This document shows, piece after piece, positions 13,842-21,318 of a stretch of DNA of 44,147 nucleotides. Source of the DNA: a virus; the IMG/VR virus record IMGVR_UViG_3300006026_000028, positions 1 through 44,147 of that record. One strand, given 5' to 3'. The position numbers and the translations under genes are program-made. The first letter of the stretch is position 1. Each line of letters starts with the position of its first letter. The notes beneath the pieces were generated by a model. That model worked only from the letters and a program-made list of their open reading frames with translations, was not told where the DNA came from and did not search any database.

Positions 13842-13996
13842 TGCGAGTAGAGCGTACAGATACTGGATACCTTGAAATGAGGATCCATGAATCAAATGAC
13901 AAGATTGATCGACTCAAATATCAACTTCGAGAACTACAAAAAACTGTAGACAGGTTGAATGAAAAGGTAGATGCCTTAACTAATGAAACCAAATGA
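13841..13996 (+). CDS. Small coiled-coil protein (51 aa)
   Basis: Starts on the stop codon of the previous gene. The 51-aa product is almost entirely heptad-patterned (KIDRLKYQLRELQKTVDRLN), so it should form a coiled coil. Overlaps the next gene by 14 bp. Function unknown. Confidence 0.62.
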   Translation: MRVERTDTGYLEMRIHESNDKIDRLKYQLRELQKTVDRLNEKVDALTNETK

Positions 13997-14156
13997 TCAA
14001 TTTAAATTAACTGTAGATGACATTGACCTTATTGAATCTTCTCTCAGAAAGGCAATGATCGACAATGAGAAGCATGCAAGTCTTATCGTAGACTTGCTAG
14101 CTCGTATTCACCACCAGAAGAACTGGTATAGACCTAAGAAATACATTGGAGGATAA
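13983..14156 (+). CDS. Small helical phage protein (57 aa)
   Basis: The ATG at 13983 lies inside the coiled-coil gene. The product begins MKPNDQFKLTVDDIDLIESS and continues LRKAMIDNEKH, a helical pattern common to small phage proteins whose role is unknown. It ends in GGAGGATAA, which supplies the ribosome-binding site of the next gene. Confidence 0.65.
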   Translation: MKPNDQFKLTVDDIDLIESSLRKAMIDNEKHASLIVDLLARIHHQKNWYRPKKYIGG

Positions 14157-14159
14157 TAT

Positions 14160-14423
14160 ATGATGACTCGTAAAGAAATGATGGAGATGCTTGAAGTGAC
14201 AACCTGCCAGGTTGATTTCACGAAAGTGAATGGAGACACACGTAACATGACGTGTACGCTTCGTGCAGATTTGATCCCTGCTCCTACTAAGTCAGATCCT
14301 ATTACACAGAAAAAAGTTCGTGCCGTAAACGAAGAAGTAATTCCAGTATGGGATATAAATGCTGAAGGCTGGCGCTCTTTTCGTGTAGACTCTGTCACCG
14401 GATTTAATGTGGTATCTACATAA
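14160..14423 (+). CDS. WYL_2 / DUF2693 Sm-like SH3-fold protein
   Basis: An 87-aa protein. VDFTKVNGDTRNMTCTLRAD (18-37), then the P-rich turn and VWDINAEGWRSFRVDSV (63-79) match the small WYL_2 (DUF2693) family with an Sm-like SH3 barrel. Widespread in tailed phages, with no proven function; RNA or DNA binding has been proposed from the fold. Two start codons, 14160 and 14163, follow GGAGGA. It ends in a TAATG overlap. Confidence 0.78.
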   Translation: MMTRKEMMEMLEVTTCQVDFTKVNGDTRNMTCTLRADLIPAPTKSDPITQKKVRAVNEEVIPVWDINAEGWRSFRVDSVTGFNVVST

Positions 14424-14692
14424 TGGCGGACCTTACTGGATTTCATATTGCCTATACGATATGTGTTATTGTCGTAGGATTTATGTTAGGTAGGAACTCA
14501 ACTGATTTTCGAAAAAAGCTAGAAGATTCAGTCCATCACACAATTGATGCTTTAGTTGATAGAAATTATGTCTGTAAAAAGTATAAAAATGGCGAATGGT
14601 ATTTGCTTACCTGTGATGAAGTTTGGCAAGAAGGTTATGATGCAGGGTGTAACAAAAATGATACATCCTCTAAAAATGTCAAGAATGTCTAA
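14423..14692 (+). CDS. Small membrane protein (89 aa)
   Basis: An N-terminal hydrophobic segment (residues 6-22, GFHIAYTICVIVVGFML) followed by a charged, probably cytoplasmic domain with three Cys (about 51, 64 and 76). Looks like an inner-membrane-anchored early protein. Last gene before the promoter at 14701. Confidence 0.68.
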   Translation: MADLTGFHIAYTICVIVVGFMLGRNSTDFRKKLEDSVHHTIDALVDRNYVCKKYKNGEWYLLTCDEVWQEGYDAGCNKNDTSSKNVKNV

Positions 14693-14700
14693 AAAAGGTG

Positions 14701-14727
14701 TTTACATCTACTGTTGTTTGGTATAGT
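14701..14727 (+). promoter_or_regulatory. Early-type promoter with 15-bp spacer
   Basis: AGGTGTTTACA context with TTTACA 14701-14706 and TATAGT 14722-14727 preceded by TG at 14719-14720. The spacer is only 15 bp, two less than in the other copies, so a second -10 candidate (TATAAA 14727-14732, 20-bp spacer) should be considered. Confidence 0.7.
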
Positions 14728-14755
14728 ATAAATTATCAAATGAGGAGAAGTGCCA

Positions 14756-15889
14756 ATGGCGCAACGTAAACTGATCAAGACCAAGAAAAAGGCATTGCCG
14801 CGAGCTCGTCGGACAGGCCTTGCGGCAGCACCCACTGATTCATATCGGTGGTTTGCTTCGTATGTGCGACTTGAAGTGGACAAGAAAGATATTGCGAGTG
14901 TGACTCGTAATTGGATCCGTAATAATTTTAAGGGTGAAAAACTCAAATTCATGCTAAACGGTCCAGACTGGGTCTATACAGGCGTATATGATACCGCAGC
15001 AATAATTGAATGGGTTATTAACCGTGGCAATGATGTACCTAAAGGTTATGACTTGAATACCGTTTTGAGCAGGTATATCGAAAAAGTTGAAAAGTGGGCT
15101 ACAATCCGTCAAGAGGAACGTGCTAAAACACTTGATGCTGATCCAGCTAAAAAGAAGGTTATTCAACTCAACCCAATGGAAAGGCAACAGCTTGCTGGTC
15201 GGAATCTTATTGCCGATTTAGAAGGTATACTTGACCTCTGGGAGGAACATAAGAATATCAACATCTATGATAAATTTGTTTCTGAAGGTGTTACCACTAT
15301 TGGTGCTAACATGGTTCTTAAATATTATATTCCACTTCAAGCAGAGCTTGAGGAGTTGATCAAAAAGAAAACTCCTGATCTGGTAGAAGGTTACCAGAAT
15401 ATGAAACCTAAGAAACAAAAAGAGTTGCTTGCTTTTGTTTCTAATATTATTTCGGACACAGAAAAGTTTCTCTTGTCCAAAAAGGCAGTCCGTTCTGTCC
15501 GCAAACCTCGAGTGAAGTCTGCTGATAAACAAGTAACAAAACTTAACTATCTGAAGACCTCGCAAGAATACAAACTCAACTCGATTAATCCAATGTCTAT
15601 TGTCGGTGCGTTCCGGCTGTACACCTTCAATACAAAGTACAAGACAATCACCGAATATGTCTCACATGGACCGAAAGGGTTTGAGGTAAAAGGTTCTACT
15701 CTACAGAAAGTTGACCTTGAACAGTCTCGTACAACAGCGCTGCGTAAACCGAACGAAAGTTTGCCAGTATTCCAGACCAAGACAATCAAGCAGATTGATC
15801 AGCACTGGAAATCACTCACAACAAAAACACGTGTGCCAAATGCACGTATTAACAAAGATACAATCATATTGAGGGTACTCGATAAATGA
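14756..15889 (+). CDS. Conserved phage protein (377 aa), function unknown
   Basis: About 377 aa from the ATG at 14756, with GAGGAGAAG upstream; a GTG at 14750 is less likely. The N-terminus is very basic (RKLIKTKKKALPRARRTG), the remainder is mostly helical with repeated Lys-rich stretches (KKKVIQLNPMERQQ, RSVRKPRVKSADK). That suggests DNA or RNA binding. It lies directly before gp33 and gp32 with its own promoter, so a role in replication or late transcription is plausible by context only. It overlaps the gp33 start by 4 bp. Confidence 0.78.
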   Translation: MAQRKLIKTKKKALPRARRTGLAAAPTDSYRWFASYVRLEVDKKDIASVTRNWIRNNFKGEKLKFMLNGPDWVYTGVYDTAAIIEWVINRGNDVPKGYDLNTVLSRYIEKVEKWATIRQEERAKTLDADPAKKKVIQLNPMERQQLAGRNLIADLEGILDLWEEHKNINIYDKFVSEGVTTIGANMVLKYYIPLQAELEELIKKKTPDLVEGYQNMKPKKQKELLAFVSNIISDTEKFLLSKKAVRSVRKPRVKSADKQVTKLNYLKTSQEYKLNSINPMSIVGAFRLYTFNTKYKTITEYVSHGPKGFEVKGSTLQKVDLEQSRTTALRKPNESLPVFQTKTIKQIDQHWKSLTTKTRVPNARINKDTIILRVLDK

Positions 15890-16113
15890 AGGAATTTTTA
15901 ACACGAACACTTTTTACCAAGATGGTCGAAGAGGCTGTCTTGGATAAAAAGATGTCCTATATGGATGCTATACTTGCCATTTGTGAAAAGAATGACATTG
16001 ATCCAGAGGGCGTCAAAAAATTTATTTCGGCTCCAATACGGAATAAAATAGAGGCAGAGGCTAAAAAATTAAACCTTTTGCCTCGAGAAAATGAATTGGA
16101 ATTTGATATATAA
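15886..16113 (+). CDS. 33: gp33-like late-promoter transcription coactivator
   Basis: A 75-aa protein matching the short gp33 of marine T4-like phages: KMVEEAVLDKKMSYMDAILAI (12-32, exceeding a helix turn), ICEKNDIDPEGVKKFIS (31-47) and a Leu-Leu-Pro tail with acidic end. T4 gp33 (112 aa) bridges the host RNA polymerase beta-flap and the gp45 clamp to activate late transcription with gp55. The match is by pattern and by its place next to gene 32, as in T4. The TATAAATA promoters further on are its expected targets. Confidence 0.72.
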   Translation: MKEFLTRTLFTKMVEEAVLDKKMSYMDAILAICEKNDIDPEGVKKFISAPIRNKIEAEAKKLNLLPRENELEFDI

Positions 16114-16117
16114 TGTG

Positions 16118-16146
16118 TTTACAAAACACTTTCGTTATGATATGAT
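16118..16146 (+). promoter_or_regulatory. Promoter of gene 32
   Basis: TTTACA 16118-16123, 17-bp spacer, TATGAT 16141-16146 with TG at 16138-16139. Preceded by ATGTG rather than AGGTG, so a slightly divergent member of the early promoter family. No MotA-type box is evident. Confidence 0.75.
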
Positions 16147-16190
16147 ACTAATATTACAGCAACATTTCAGCATATAAAAGGAAACAAAAT

Positions 16191-17129
16191 ATGTCTTTTG
16201 CAAACATGAAACGTAATCGTGGCGGCATCGAAAAACTTATCAATGCAGCCGAAGCAGCAGGTGGTGGTTCTAAATCTTATCAAGATGATCGCATCTGGAA
16301 ACCAACGGTGGATAAGGTAGGTAATGGCTATGCTGTACTTCGCTTCTTGCCAGCAGGTGAGAACCAAGAACTTCCCTTTGTCCGTTATTGGGACCATGGG
16401 TTTAAGGGTTCTACCGGCAAGTGGTACATCGAACGGTCACTTACATCTATTGGGCAAGATGATCCAGTAGGGGAACTCAATTCTAAACTGTGGAACTCTG
16501 GCATTGAGGCAGATAAAGAGGTCGCACGTAAACAGAAACGTCGCCTTCACTATGTGTCCAATGTTCTTGTTGTATCCGACCCAGGTAACCCTTCCAACGA
16601 GGGTAAGGTGTTTATGTTCCAGTACGGTAAGAAAATCTTTGATAAAATCATGGACGTGGTTCAGCCACAGTTTCAAGATGAGAAACCAATTGACCCATTT
16701 GATATGTGGGAAGGTGCAAACTTCAAACTTAAAATCCGTCAGGTAGAAGGTTATCGGAACTACGATAAATCTGAATTTGAAGGTCCATCTGAAATTGGTA
16801 CAGATGAATACTGTGAAAGCATCTATAATTCGATGCATGACCTGAGTGAATATACTGACCCTAAAAACTACAAGTCGTATGCAGAACTCAAGACAAAACT
16901 TGAAAGTGTACTAGGGACAGCCGGTATGATGACAATGAGTGATGAAATGAAACTCAATGTTGAGGCACCTGCACCTGCTATGCAAGAAATCACATCAGCT
17001 GATGTAGACTGGACTGGGACTTTCAATGATCAGTCTTTTGATAGTGTAGAGATTACCACTTCCTCTCCCGATGGTTCGTCGGAAGAAGATCCAATGTCAT
17101 ACTTTGCAAAGTTGGCAGCCGAAGGGTAA
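16191..17129 (+). CDS. 32: gp32 single-stranded DNA-binding protein
   Basis: A 312-aa T4 gp32 homologue (T4: 301 aa). It has a basic N-terminal region (MKRNRGG, residues 6-12, in place of the T4 LAST motif), the OB core including VLRFLPAGENQELPFVRYWD (49-68) and RRLHYVSNVLVVSDP (about 116-130), and an acidic C-terminal tail. It coats single-stranded DNA during replication and recombination and recruits partners through that tail. The T4 zinc cluster is absent: only one Cys is present in the whole protein. Residues 266-281 (EITSADVDWTGTFNDQ) are nearly identical, also in DNA, to part of the baseplate protein at 25914. Ends at a strong terminator. Confidence 0.92.
   Translation: MSFANMKRNRGGIEKLINAAEAAGGGSKSYQDDRIWKPTVDKVGNGYAVLRFLPAGENQELPFVRYWDHGFKGSTGKWYIERSLTSIGQDDPVGELNSKLWNSGIEADKEVARKQKRRLHYVSNVLVVSDPGNPSNEGKVFMFQYGKKIFDKIMDVVQPQFQDEKPIDPFDMWEGANFKLKIRQVEGYRNYDKSEFEGPSEIGTDEYCESIYNSMHDLSEYTDPKNYKSYAELKTKLESVLGTAGMMTMSDEMKLNVEAPAPAMQEITSADVDWTGTFNDQSFDSVEITTSSPDGSSEEDPMSYFAKLAAEG
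16985..17032 (+). repeat. 48-bp segment shared with baseplate gene (27092-27139)
   Basis: 45 of 48 bases match 27092-27139, including a 27-base exact run (17003-17029). Same reading frame in both genes. Confidence 0.92.
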
Positions 17130-17173
17130 GATGTTACCCCTCATTTGATCGGGTGATGCCGTAACACATCCGC

Positions 17174-17202
17174 GAGGGGCCACGGTTAGCCCCTCATTTT
17201 TT
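17174..17202 (+). terminator. Intrinsic terminator after gene 32
   Basis: GAGGGGC (17174-17180), 8-base loop, GCCCCTC (17189-17195), then ATTTTTT. It stops rightward early transcription in front of the converging minus-strand tail genes. A competing CCCCTCATTT at 17137-17146 could pair with the same GAGGGG. Confidence 0.9.
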
Positions 17203-19021
17203 ATGGTGCTGCCTGATACAATCCATCAGTATTATAAAAACCTTCACTGATCATATTGATTGTACTGCTATTATCTTCAGAGAAAGAAGCATTATTAGTA
17301 GATGCATCTACTATTCTGGCTATTTCATCACTCGTAAACCCTGCTTCAACACCGGCTCGTCTTACCTCAAGTTCTGCTACTTTTCTTGCAAGATCAGTCT
17401 CAATTGACCTTCTCGCTTCTTCCATCGTAGAAGTCATTTGAGCTCTTTGAACTTGAATTTCTTTAAGATCTTCAGTAAAATCAGGAAGAAAATAACCTAA
17501 TTTAGGATTATTTGCTTTAAAATCTACAAAGCTTTGAAAAATAGTTTCTTTTATGAGATTAGGTACATTACCTATAAATTCTGCAATACTTAAAAATCCT
17601 ATTTTAATTTTTGCAACAGCATTTGCAAATTTTTCTTCTGCATCAATTGCTATAAGTCTTGGTGTTTTTCTAAACCATTCTTCAATCATTCCAAGACCTG
17701 CTTTAAAATTTGCTTTTATGTTATCATATGATTCTATTAGCATAGTTTTGAGGTCGAGTTCAGGCAAGTCTAACTTAATACCTAATTTCTCTGCAAACCA
17801 TTCTGTAATAGGAGCAATTGCTTTATTGTACACAAATTCACCAATCTCAAGATAACCTCCTTGTAATATTAAAAATCGTTTCCATAAATTCGTTAAGCTA
17901 TCTTTGATTGATGTTTCGCCTGTAAAAAGACCTGCAAACCAATTAAATGCTGCTTCGCCAATTTCGAATACACCTCTAATCAGTGAATTAATTGATTCTT
18001 TGAAATTGAATTTTTGCACTGCTAATAGTGCATCACCTGCTAAACCTTGACCTTCTTTAACTGTTCCATCTTCATTGGTTTCTAAACCCAATAGATTTTT
18101 TAAAATCCAAGTCATAGCTCCTTTTAACAAATCAAGTGGAGCACCTAAGAAATCACCAAAAAATGCAGCAAAACCAGCTTTTGTCTTATCAAATACTGAA
18201 CCTTCTTCTCCCATAAAAGCAGTAACGGCTTCATATGCACTGAATAACACACCAATTGGCTTTAAAAGCTTACCTAAAAAACCCGCAACTTTTCCTGCCG
18301 GACCTAAAATATTTGCATTAATAAATGAAAATAATCCTTTACCAGCACCTGTAATAAAATCAACAATGCCACTGCTAAGTTTTACAAGTGGACTTAATAA
18401 ACGGTTAATTTGAAATGTTACACGACCAACAATATTCTTTTTAAATAGACCATCATCACCTTGTGCTATAATTGGTTTGCCATCCGCGCCAAGACCAAAC
18501 ATGGATAGTGCTCTAATTCTAAGAGCATTCATTCTCATAGCAATTTGAGTCGTTATAGGTGCGGCACGCTGGAACCGTCCTTGCGCATCTCTCGTAAGAA
18601 GACCTTCTGCGGTAAGACCAAAAATACCAAGAACAGCATTTCTCATTCTTATCACGCCATTATTGATTGTGGTAGGTATATTGGTTTTTATTATATCTTT
18701 AAGTTTTTTAATTGCACCAACTTCCCAGCCACGCAAGCCTGCCATAGCGGCGGCGAATGCACTAATACCACCAATTAAAGGTGCTATTAAAGCTGCTGGT
18801 GACCTAGAAAGAATTCCTAAACCACTGTTACTAGAACCACGACTTGGAACACTAGCAGTTGGACTTCTTCCTCGACGACCCTGTTCACGCAACGCCTCTA
18901 ATTGGTCACCAGCCATTTGAGTTTGCTTATCCAAAAACTTTTTAATTAAGTCTTTTGTATCTTTTGTATTTTCGTTTGTAGTTTTTAACTCTTTAACTAC
19001 ATCATCCAATTTTGCTGACAT
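17201..19021 (-). CDS. 29: Tail tape measure protein (gp29-like)
   Basis: A 606-aa protein, very close in length to T4 gp29 (590 aa). The N-terminus is a charged coiled coil (DVVKELKTTNENTKDTKDLI), then a Ser/Arg-rich linker, then long hydrophobic, Gly/Ala-rich helices (about 75-100 and 220-290: AALIAPLIGGISAFAAAMAG and others). That is typical of tape measure proteins, which set tail length and are ejected ahead of DNA. Direct sequence similarity to T4 gp29 is not obvious by eye; position after the gp26/gp51-like chaperone frames is the second support. Its ATG follows the stop of that frame immediately. Confidence 0.8.
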   Translation of the reverse strand: MSAKLDDVVKELKTTNENTKDTKDLIKKFLDKQTQMAGDQLEALREQGRRGRSPTASVPSRGSSNSGLGILSRSPAALIAPLIGGISAFAAAMAGLRGWEVGAIKKLKDIIKTNIPTTINNGVIRMRNAVLGIFGLTAEGLLTRDAQGRFQRAAPITTQIAMRMNALRIRALSMFGLGADGKPIIAQGDDGLFKKNIVGRVTFQINRLLSPLVKLSSGIVDFITGAGKGLFSFINANILGPAGKVAGFLGKLLKPIGVLFSAYEAVTAFMGEEGSVFDKTKAGFAAFFGDFLGAPLDLLKGAMTWILKNLLGLETNEDGTVKEGQGLAGDALLAVQKFNFKESINSLIRGVFEIGEAAFNWFAGLFTGETSIKDSLTNLWKRFLILQGGYLEIGEFVYNKAIAPITEWFAEKLGIKLDLPELDLKTMLIESYDNIKANFKAGLGMIEEWFRKTPRLIAIDAEEKFANAVAKIKIGFLSIAEFIGNVPNLIKETIFQSFVDFKANNPKLGYFLPDFTEDLKEIQVQRAQMTSTMEEARRSIETDLARKVAELEVRRAGVEAGFTSDEIARIVDASTNNASFSEDNSSTINMISEGFYNTDGLYQAAP

Positions 19022-19216
19022 TTAATTTCGGGCCTCTTTTTGGCGTTGTTCTTCTTCCTTTAAGTGTTGTATCAGTAATGAAAGATAAACTTCTCTTTCC
19101 CATGGTATCATTTCGTCTATCTCAGTCAATGAATATTTGTGATGTTGCATCAAACTGAATGAAGTCTGGTAATATGTACTCAGATTGTTATGAGATAGAC
19201 TTACTAGAAAAAATTT
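19022..19216 (-). CDS. -1 frame extension of the tail assembly chaperone (gp51-like)
   Basis: In the -1 frame relative to the gp26-type gene, an open frame runs from the slippery site to a TAA at 19022-19024, touching the tape measure ATG. After the slip it adds about 62 codons, reading LVSLSHNNLSTYYQ... then SLTEIDEMIPWEREVYLSLL and an acidic/Gln-rich end. The I-P-W-E-R-E motif resembles T4-like gp51 hub-assembly proteins as I remember them. No well-placed start codon exists: the first ATG is 20 or so codons in and has no Shine-Dalgarno. It is therefore most likely made as a gp26-gp51 fusion. Confidence 0.72.
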   Translation of the reverse strand, partial: KFFLVSLSHNNLSTYYQTSFSLMQHHKYSLTEIDEMIPWEREVYLSLLIQHLKEEEQRQKEARN

Positions 19217-19905
19217 GCCATTCCTTCCAATGTTTTCTTGTTTTTCATTTTACATGATACACACTCAAATTCTATATCATGACTAAGTTTAGGCATTCCA
19301 TCAACAAAATCTTGTATTAACTGAAACTGATTTCGGTCCATTGATTCGATGAACTCTTGAATTTCTTCAGGATTTTCATCTCTCATGTCAATTCGTTCAT
19401 CTTCTGTTATAACGTATGCTATACAAGATCTTAAAAGGTCAAATGCTGCTTCTGTACTGTCCATATTTTCATCGCTAATATCAGTAATTGAAGAATATAA
19501 AGGATATTGCATTTCTATGCTAATAGTATCAGAGATTTCAATAACACGATTACCTGATGGTGTTTCAATATCCAAAGATTCTAAATTTACATTTACTTCA
19601 TTTTTTTCTTTACAATGATCACATTCAATTACAATTGTAGATGTTTCTCCAACTGATTTGGATCTGAGTTTAGTAAACATGAACTCAACATCAAAAGTAG
19701 TAAGTTTTGTTTTGTTTAATCCATCAACACAAGCATCGAGAGTATCAACCACTGCATTGAGCATCTGTCTATTGTCTTCTGATTCCATTGCAATCATTAG
19801 AACTTTTTCTTCTTTTACCAAAAATGGTCTAAATCTAACAATATCTCCTGTAGAAGGGATTTTCATTTCATATTTTGGTTTATCATTTAGCTTAGGTAAT
19901 GCCAT
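19204..19905 (-). CDS. 26: gp26-type baseplate/tail assembly chaperone
   Basis: A 233-aa protein matching the T4 baseplate protein family of gp26 (PF12322 type): MALPKLNDKPKYEMKIPSTG at the start, FRPFLVKEEKVLMIAMES (25-42), and an internal helical region. It has two CxxC pairs, C95/C98 and C215/C218, that could hold a zinc. In T4, gp26 acts in assembly of the central baseplate hub. Here it lies directly upstream of the tape measure gene with a -1 frame between, matching the position of lambda G. Its last codons, AAT TTT TTC TAG, form a slippery sequence. Confidence 0.8.
   Translation of the reverse strand: MALPKLNDKPKYEMKIPSTGDIVRFRPFLVKEEKVLMIAMESEDNRQMLNAVVDTLDACVDGLNKTKLTTFDVEFMFTKLRSKSVGETSTIVIECDHCKEKNEVNVNLESLDIETPSGNRVIEISDTISIEMQYPLYSSITDISDENMDSTEAAFDLLRSCIAYVITEDERIDMRDENPEEIQEFIESMDRNQFQLIQDFVDGMPKLSHDIEFECVSCKMKNKKTLEGMANFF
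19207..19216 (-). promoter_or_regulatory. Candidate -1 ribosomal frameshift site
   Basis: Read on the minus strand, A-AAT-TTT-TTC precedes TAG. Both A AAT TTT and T TTT TTC fit the X XXY YYZ heptamer rule for -1 slippage in the gp26 frame. A -1 slip bypasses the stop and enters the frame ending at 19022. Confidence 0.68.
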
Positions 19906-19932
19906 TTCAATGTCCTTATAGTATAGTTATAA

Positions 19933-20706
19933 TTAATATGGTCCGGTTCTGTTCAGATCCAGTCTTGCTATTACTCCGGGTGGCGGCGAATCTGGGTATG
20001 GAGTTGTAATTGGTTTTGTTGTATTGATTGGTTCTGCTTTTTCTGTTAAACCCTGGCTTTTTGGTGTGAAATTAGACGTCCAATTTTTATAAGATAATTG
20101 AATCTGCAACTGCATTACATCTTCCATACCATTTCCCAATTCAACTGCTGACATGGTTGTGCAAAATGCTTTTTGTAAATTGCATTCATAAACAACGGAT
20201 TCTCTAAAAATTGGTAAATCAATATCCAACTCACCTTGAGCAATATCAAGTGAGCCTATTCTAGGCAATCTATTCTGTATTTCTGTTGGTAATGTGGGCA
20301 ATCCAATCGGTGTATTATATACTGGTAATGTAAAACCTTTTTTTAACTGTTGAATTTTAATATCAAAAGTATAGTCACTGTGGTAACCTGGCTGTAAAGT
20401 ATTTGGATCTAATGCCAAGGCTTGCCATGTTTCAAAATATTGTCTCACTCCATAATCATTTAAAAGTAAAAATGTCATATTTACATCATCATATGCTTGA
20501 TCATATGCTACTTTTTGAAGTATTGTTCCAATCTTTCTTTCCTGTGTCATAATTTGCCGACCAGGTAAGTTAACATTAGTGCACAATAAATTTATGTCTC
20601 TACTTGTAGCACCAGGCATTGATGGCAAGAAAACTCTAAAGACATTACCTTTTGCAATGCCACCCTTCGATGATATCAAGCCTTTCATTTCATCAATGCT
20701 AGCCAT
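19933..20706 (-). CDS. 54: gp54-like baseplate-tail tube junction protein
   Basis: A 257-aa protein with a tail-tube fold signature: KGNVFRVFLPSMPGATSRDI (19-38), CTNVNLPGRQI, a DYGVRQYFETWQ helix and a C-terminal VYECNLQKAFCTTMSAVEL...QLQIQLSYKNW segment. Marine T4-like phages carry proteins of this type annotated as gp54, which starts the tail tube on the baseplate. T4 gp54 is longer (320 aa). The C-terminal 35 residues are Pro-rich. Overlaps the upstream gene by 8 bp. Confidence 0.75.
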   Translation of the reverse strand: MASIDEMKGLISSKGGIAKGNVFRVFLPSMPGATSRDINLLCTNVNLPGRQIMTQERKIGTILQKVAYDQAYDDVNMTFLLLNDYGVRQYFETWQALALDPNTLQPGYHSDYTFDIKIQQLKKGFTLPVYNTPIGLPTLPTEIQNRLPRIGSLDIAQGELDIDLPIFRESVVYECNLQKAFCTTMSAVELGNGMEDVMQLQIQLSYKNWTSNFTPKSQGLTEKAEPINTTKPITTPYPDSPPPGVIARLDLNRTGPY

Positions 20707-21286
20707 TGATTAATCTCCTCGAATCTTTGTAGACATTGGCTCTTGTACTTTTTTCAAAATCTGCAGTAGGAAGAAATGTAGCAATCTCCCATTCAGGTGC
20801 TTCAATTTCAGCAAACTTTGATCTGACGTGATCATTTAAATACATTTTGTAACAGGCTTTAAAATATTTCAGTTTAGCTGCCCTCTGAAGCATTTGATAA
20901 TTTACTTTAAACCGAGTTGTTTCATCATATAGTTTATTGTTTAAGTTATCCATAAGACCATCAAGAAATTTAGCTCTTAGTGTTGGAGGTAGATAATGCA
21001 AATTCAATCCGTGGAAACCACCTTTTACTCTATCAACTAAGATAATAAGTGGAAACCTATCATAATAAGGCAATGTTTCTTTGTGTTTTGGATCATAATA
21101 AAACATTGCCATCGTACCTGGACCTATGCGAGTTTGTAGATTAACCTGATTGTCTTTCATCAGAGATGCTCTATTAGGACGCATACTTGCCAAACGTCTC
21201 CGAAACCACGTTTGGGACTCTTTGGATCTTAATGTGAGACCTTTACGAAAGGCTTCGATTTCAAGCGTATTAAAAAGATTGCTCAT
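20699..21286 (-). CDS. T4-like virion assembly protein, unassigned
   Basis: A 195-aa basic protein. Recognisable segments are FYYDPKHKETLPYYDRFPLI (63-82) and GGFHGLNLHYLPPTLRAKFL (about 91-110). I recall this pattern from other marine T4-like phages in the same tail/head-completion cluster but cannot name it with confidence; gp2, gp3 and gp28 equivalents are all missing here and any could be it. It lies between gp4 and gp54 and has its own TATAAATA late promoter (21311-21318, minus strand). Confidence 0.75.
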   Translation of the reverse strand: MSNLFNTLEIEAFRKGLTLRSKESQTWFRRRLASMRPNRASLMKDNQVNLQTRIGPGTMAMFYYDPKHKETLPYYDRFPLIILVDRVKGGFHGLNLHYLPPTLRAKFLDGLMDNLNNKLYDETTRFKVNYQMLQRAAKLKYFKACYKMYLNDHVRSKFAEIEAPEWEIATFLPTADFEKSTRANVYKDSRRLING

Positions 21287-21310
21287 GTCTATCCCTAATT
21301 TCCATAATGT

Positions 21311-21318
21311 TATTTATA
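21311..21318 (-). promoter_or_regulatory. T4-type late promoter (minus strand)
   Basis: TATAAATA on the minus strand, 25 bp upstream of the start at 21286 and inside the end region of gp4. Matches the T4 gp55-dependent late -10 element exactly. Confidence 0.8.

Noticed and set aside
13443-13917. Minus-strand frames opposite the 13139 and 13563 genes
   Set aside because: Shadows of well-supported plus-strand genes with ribosome-binding sites and promoters; no start signals on the minus strand.
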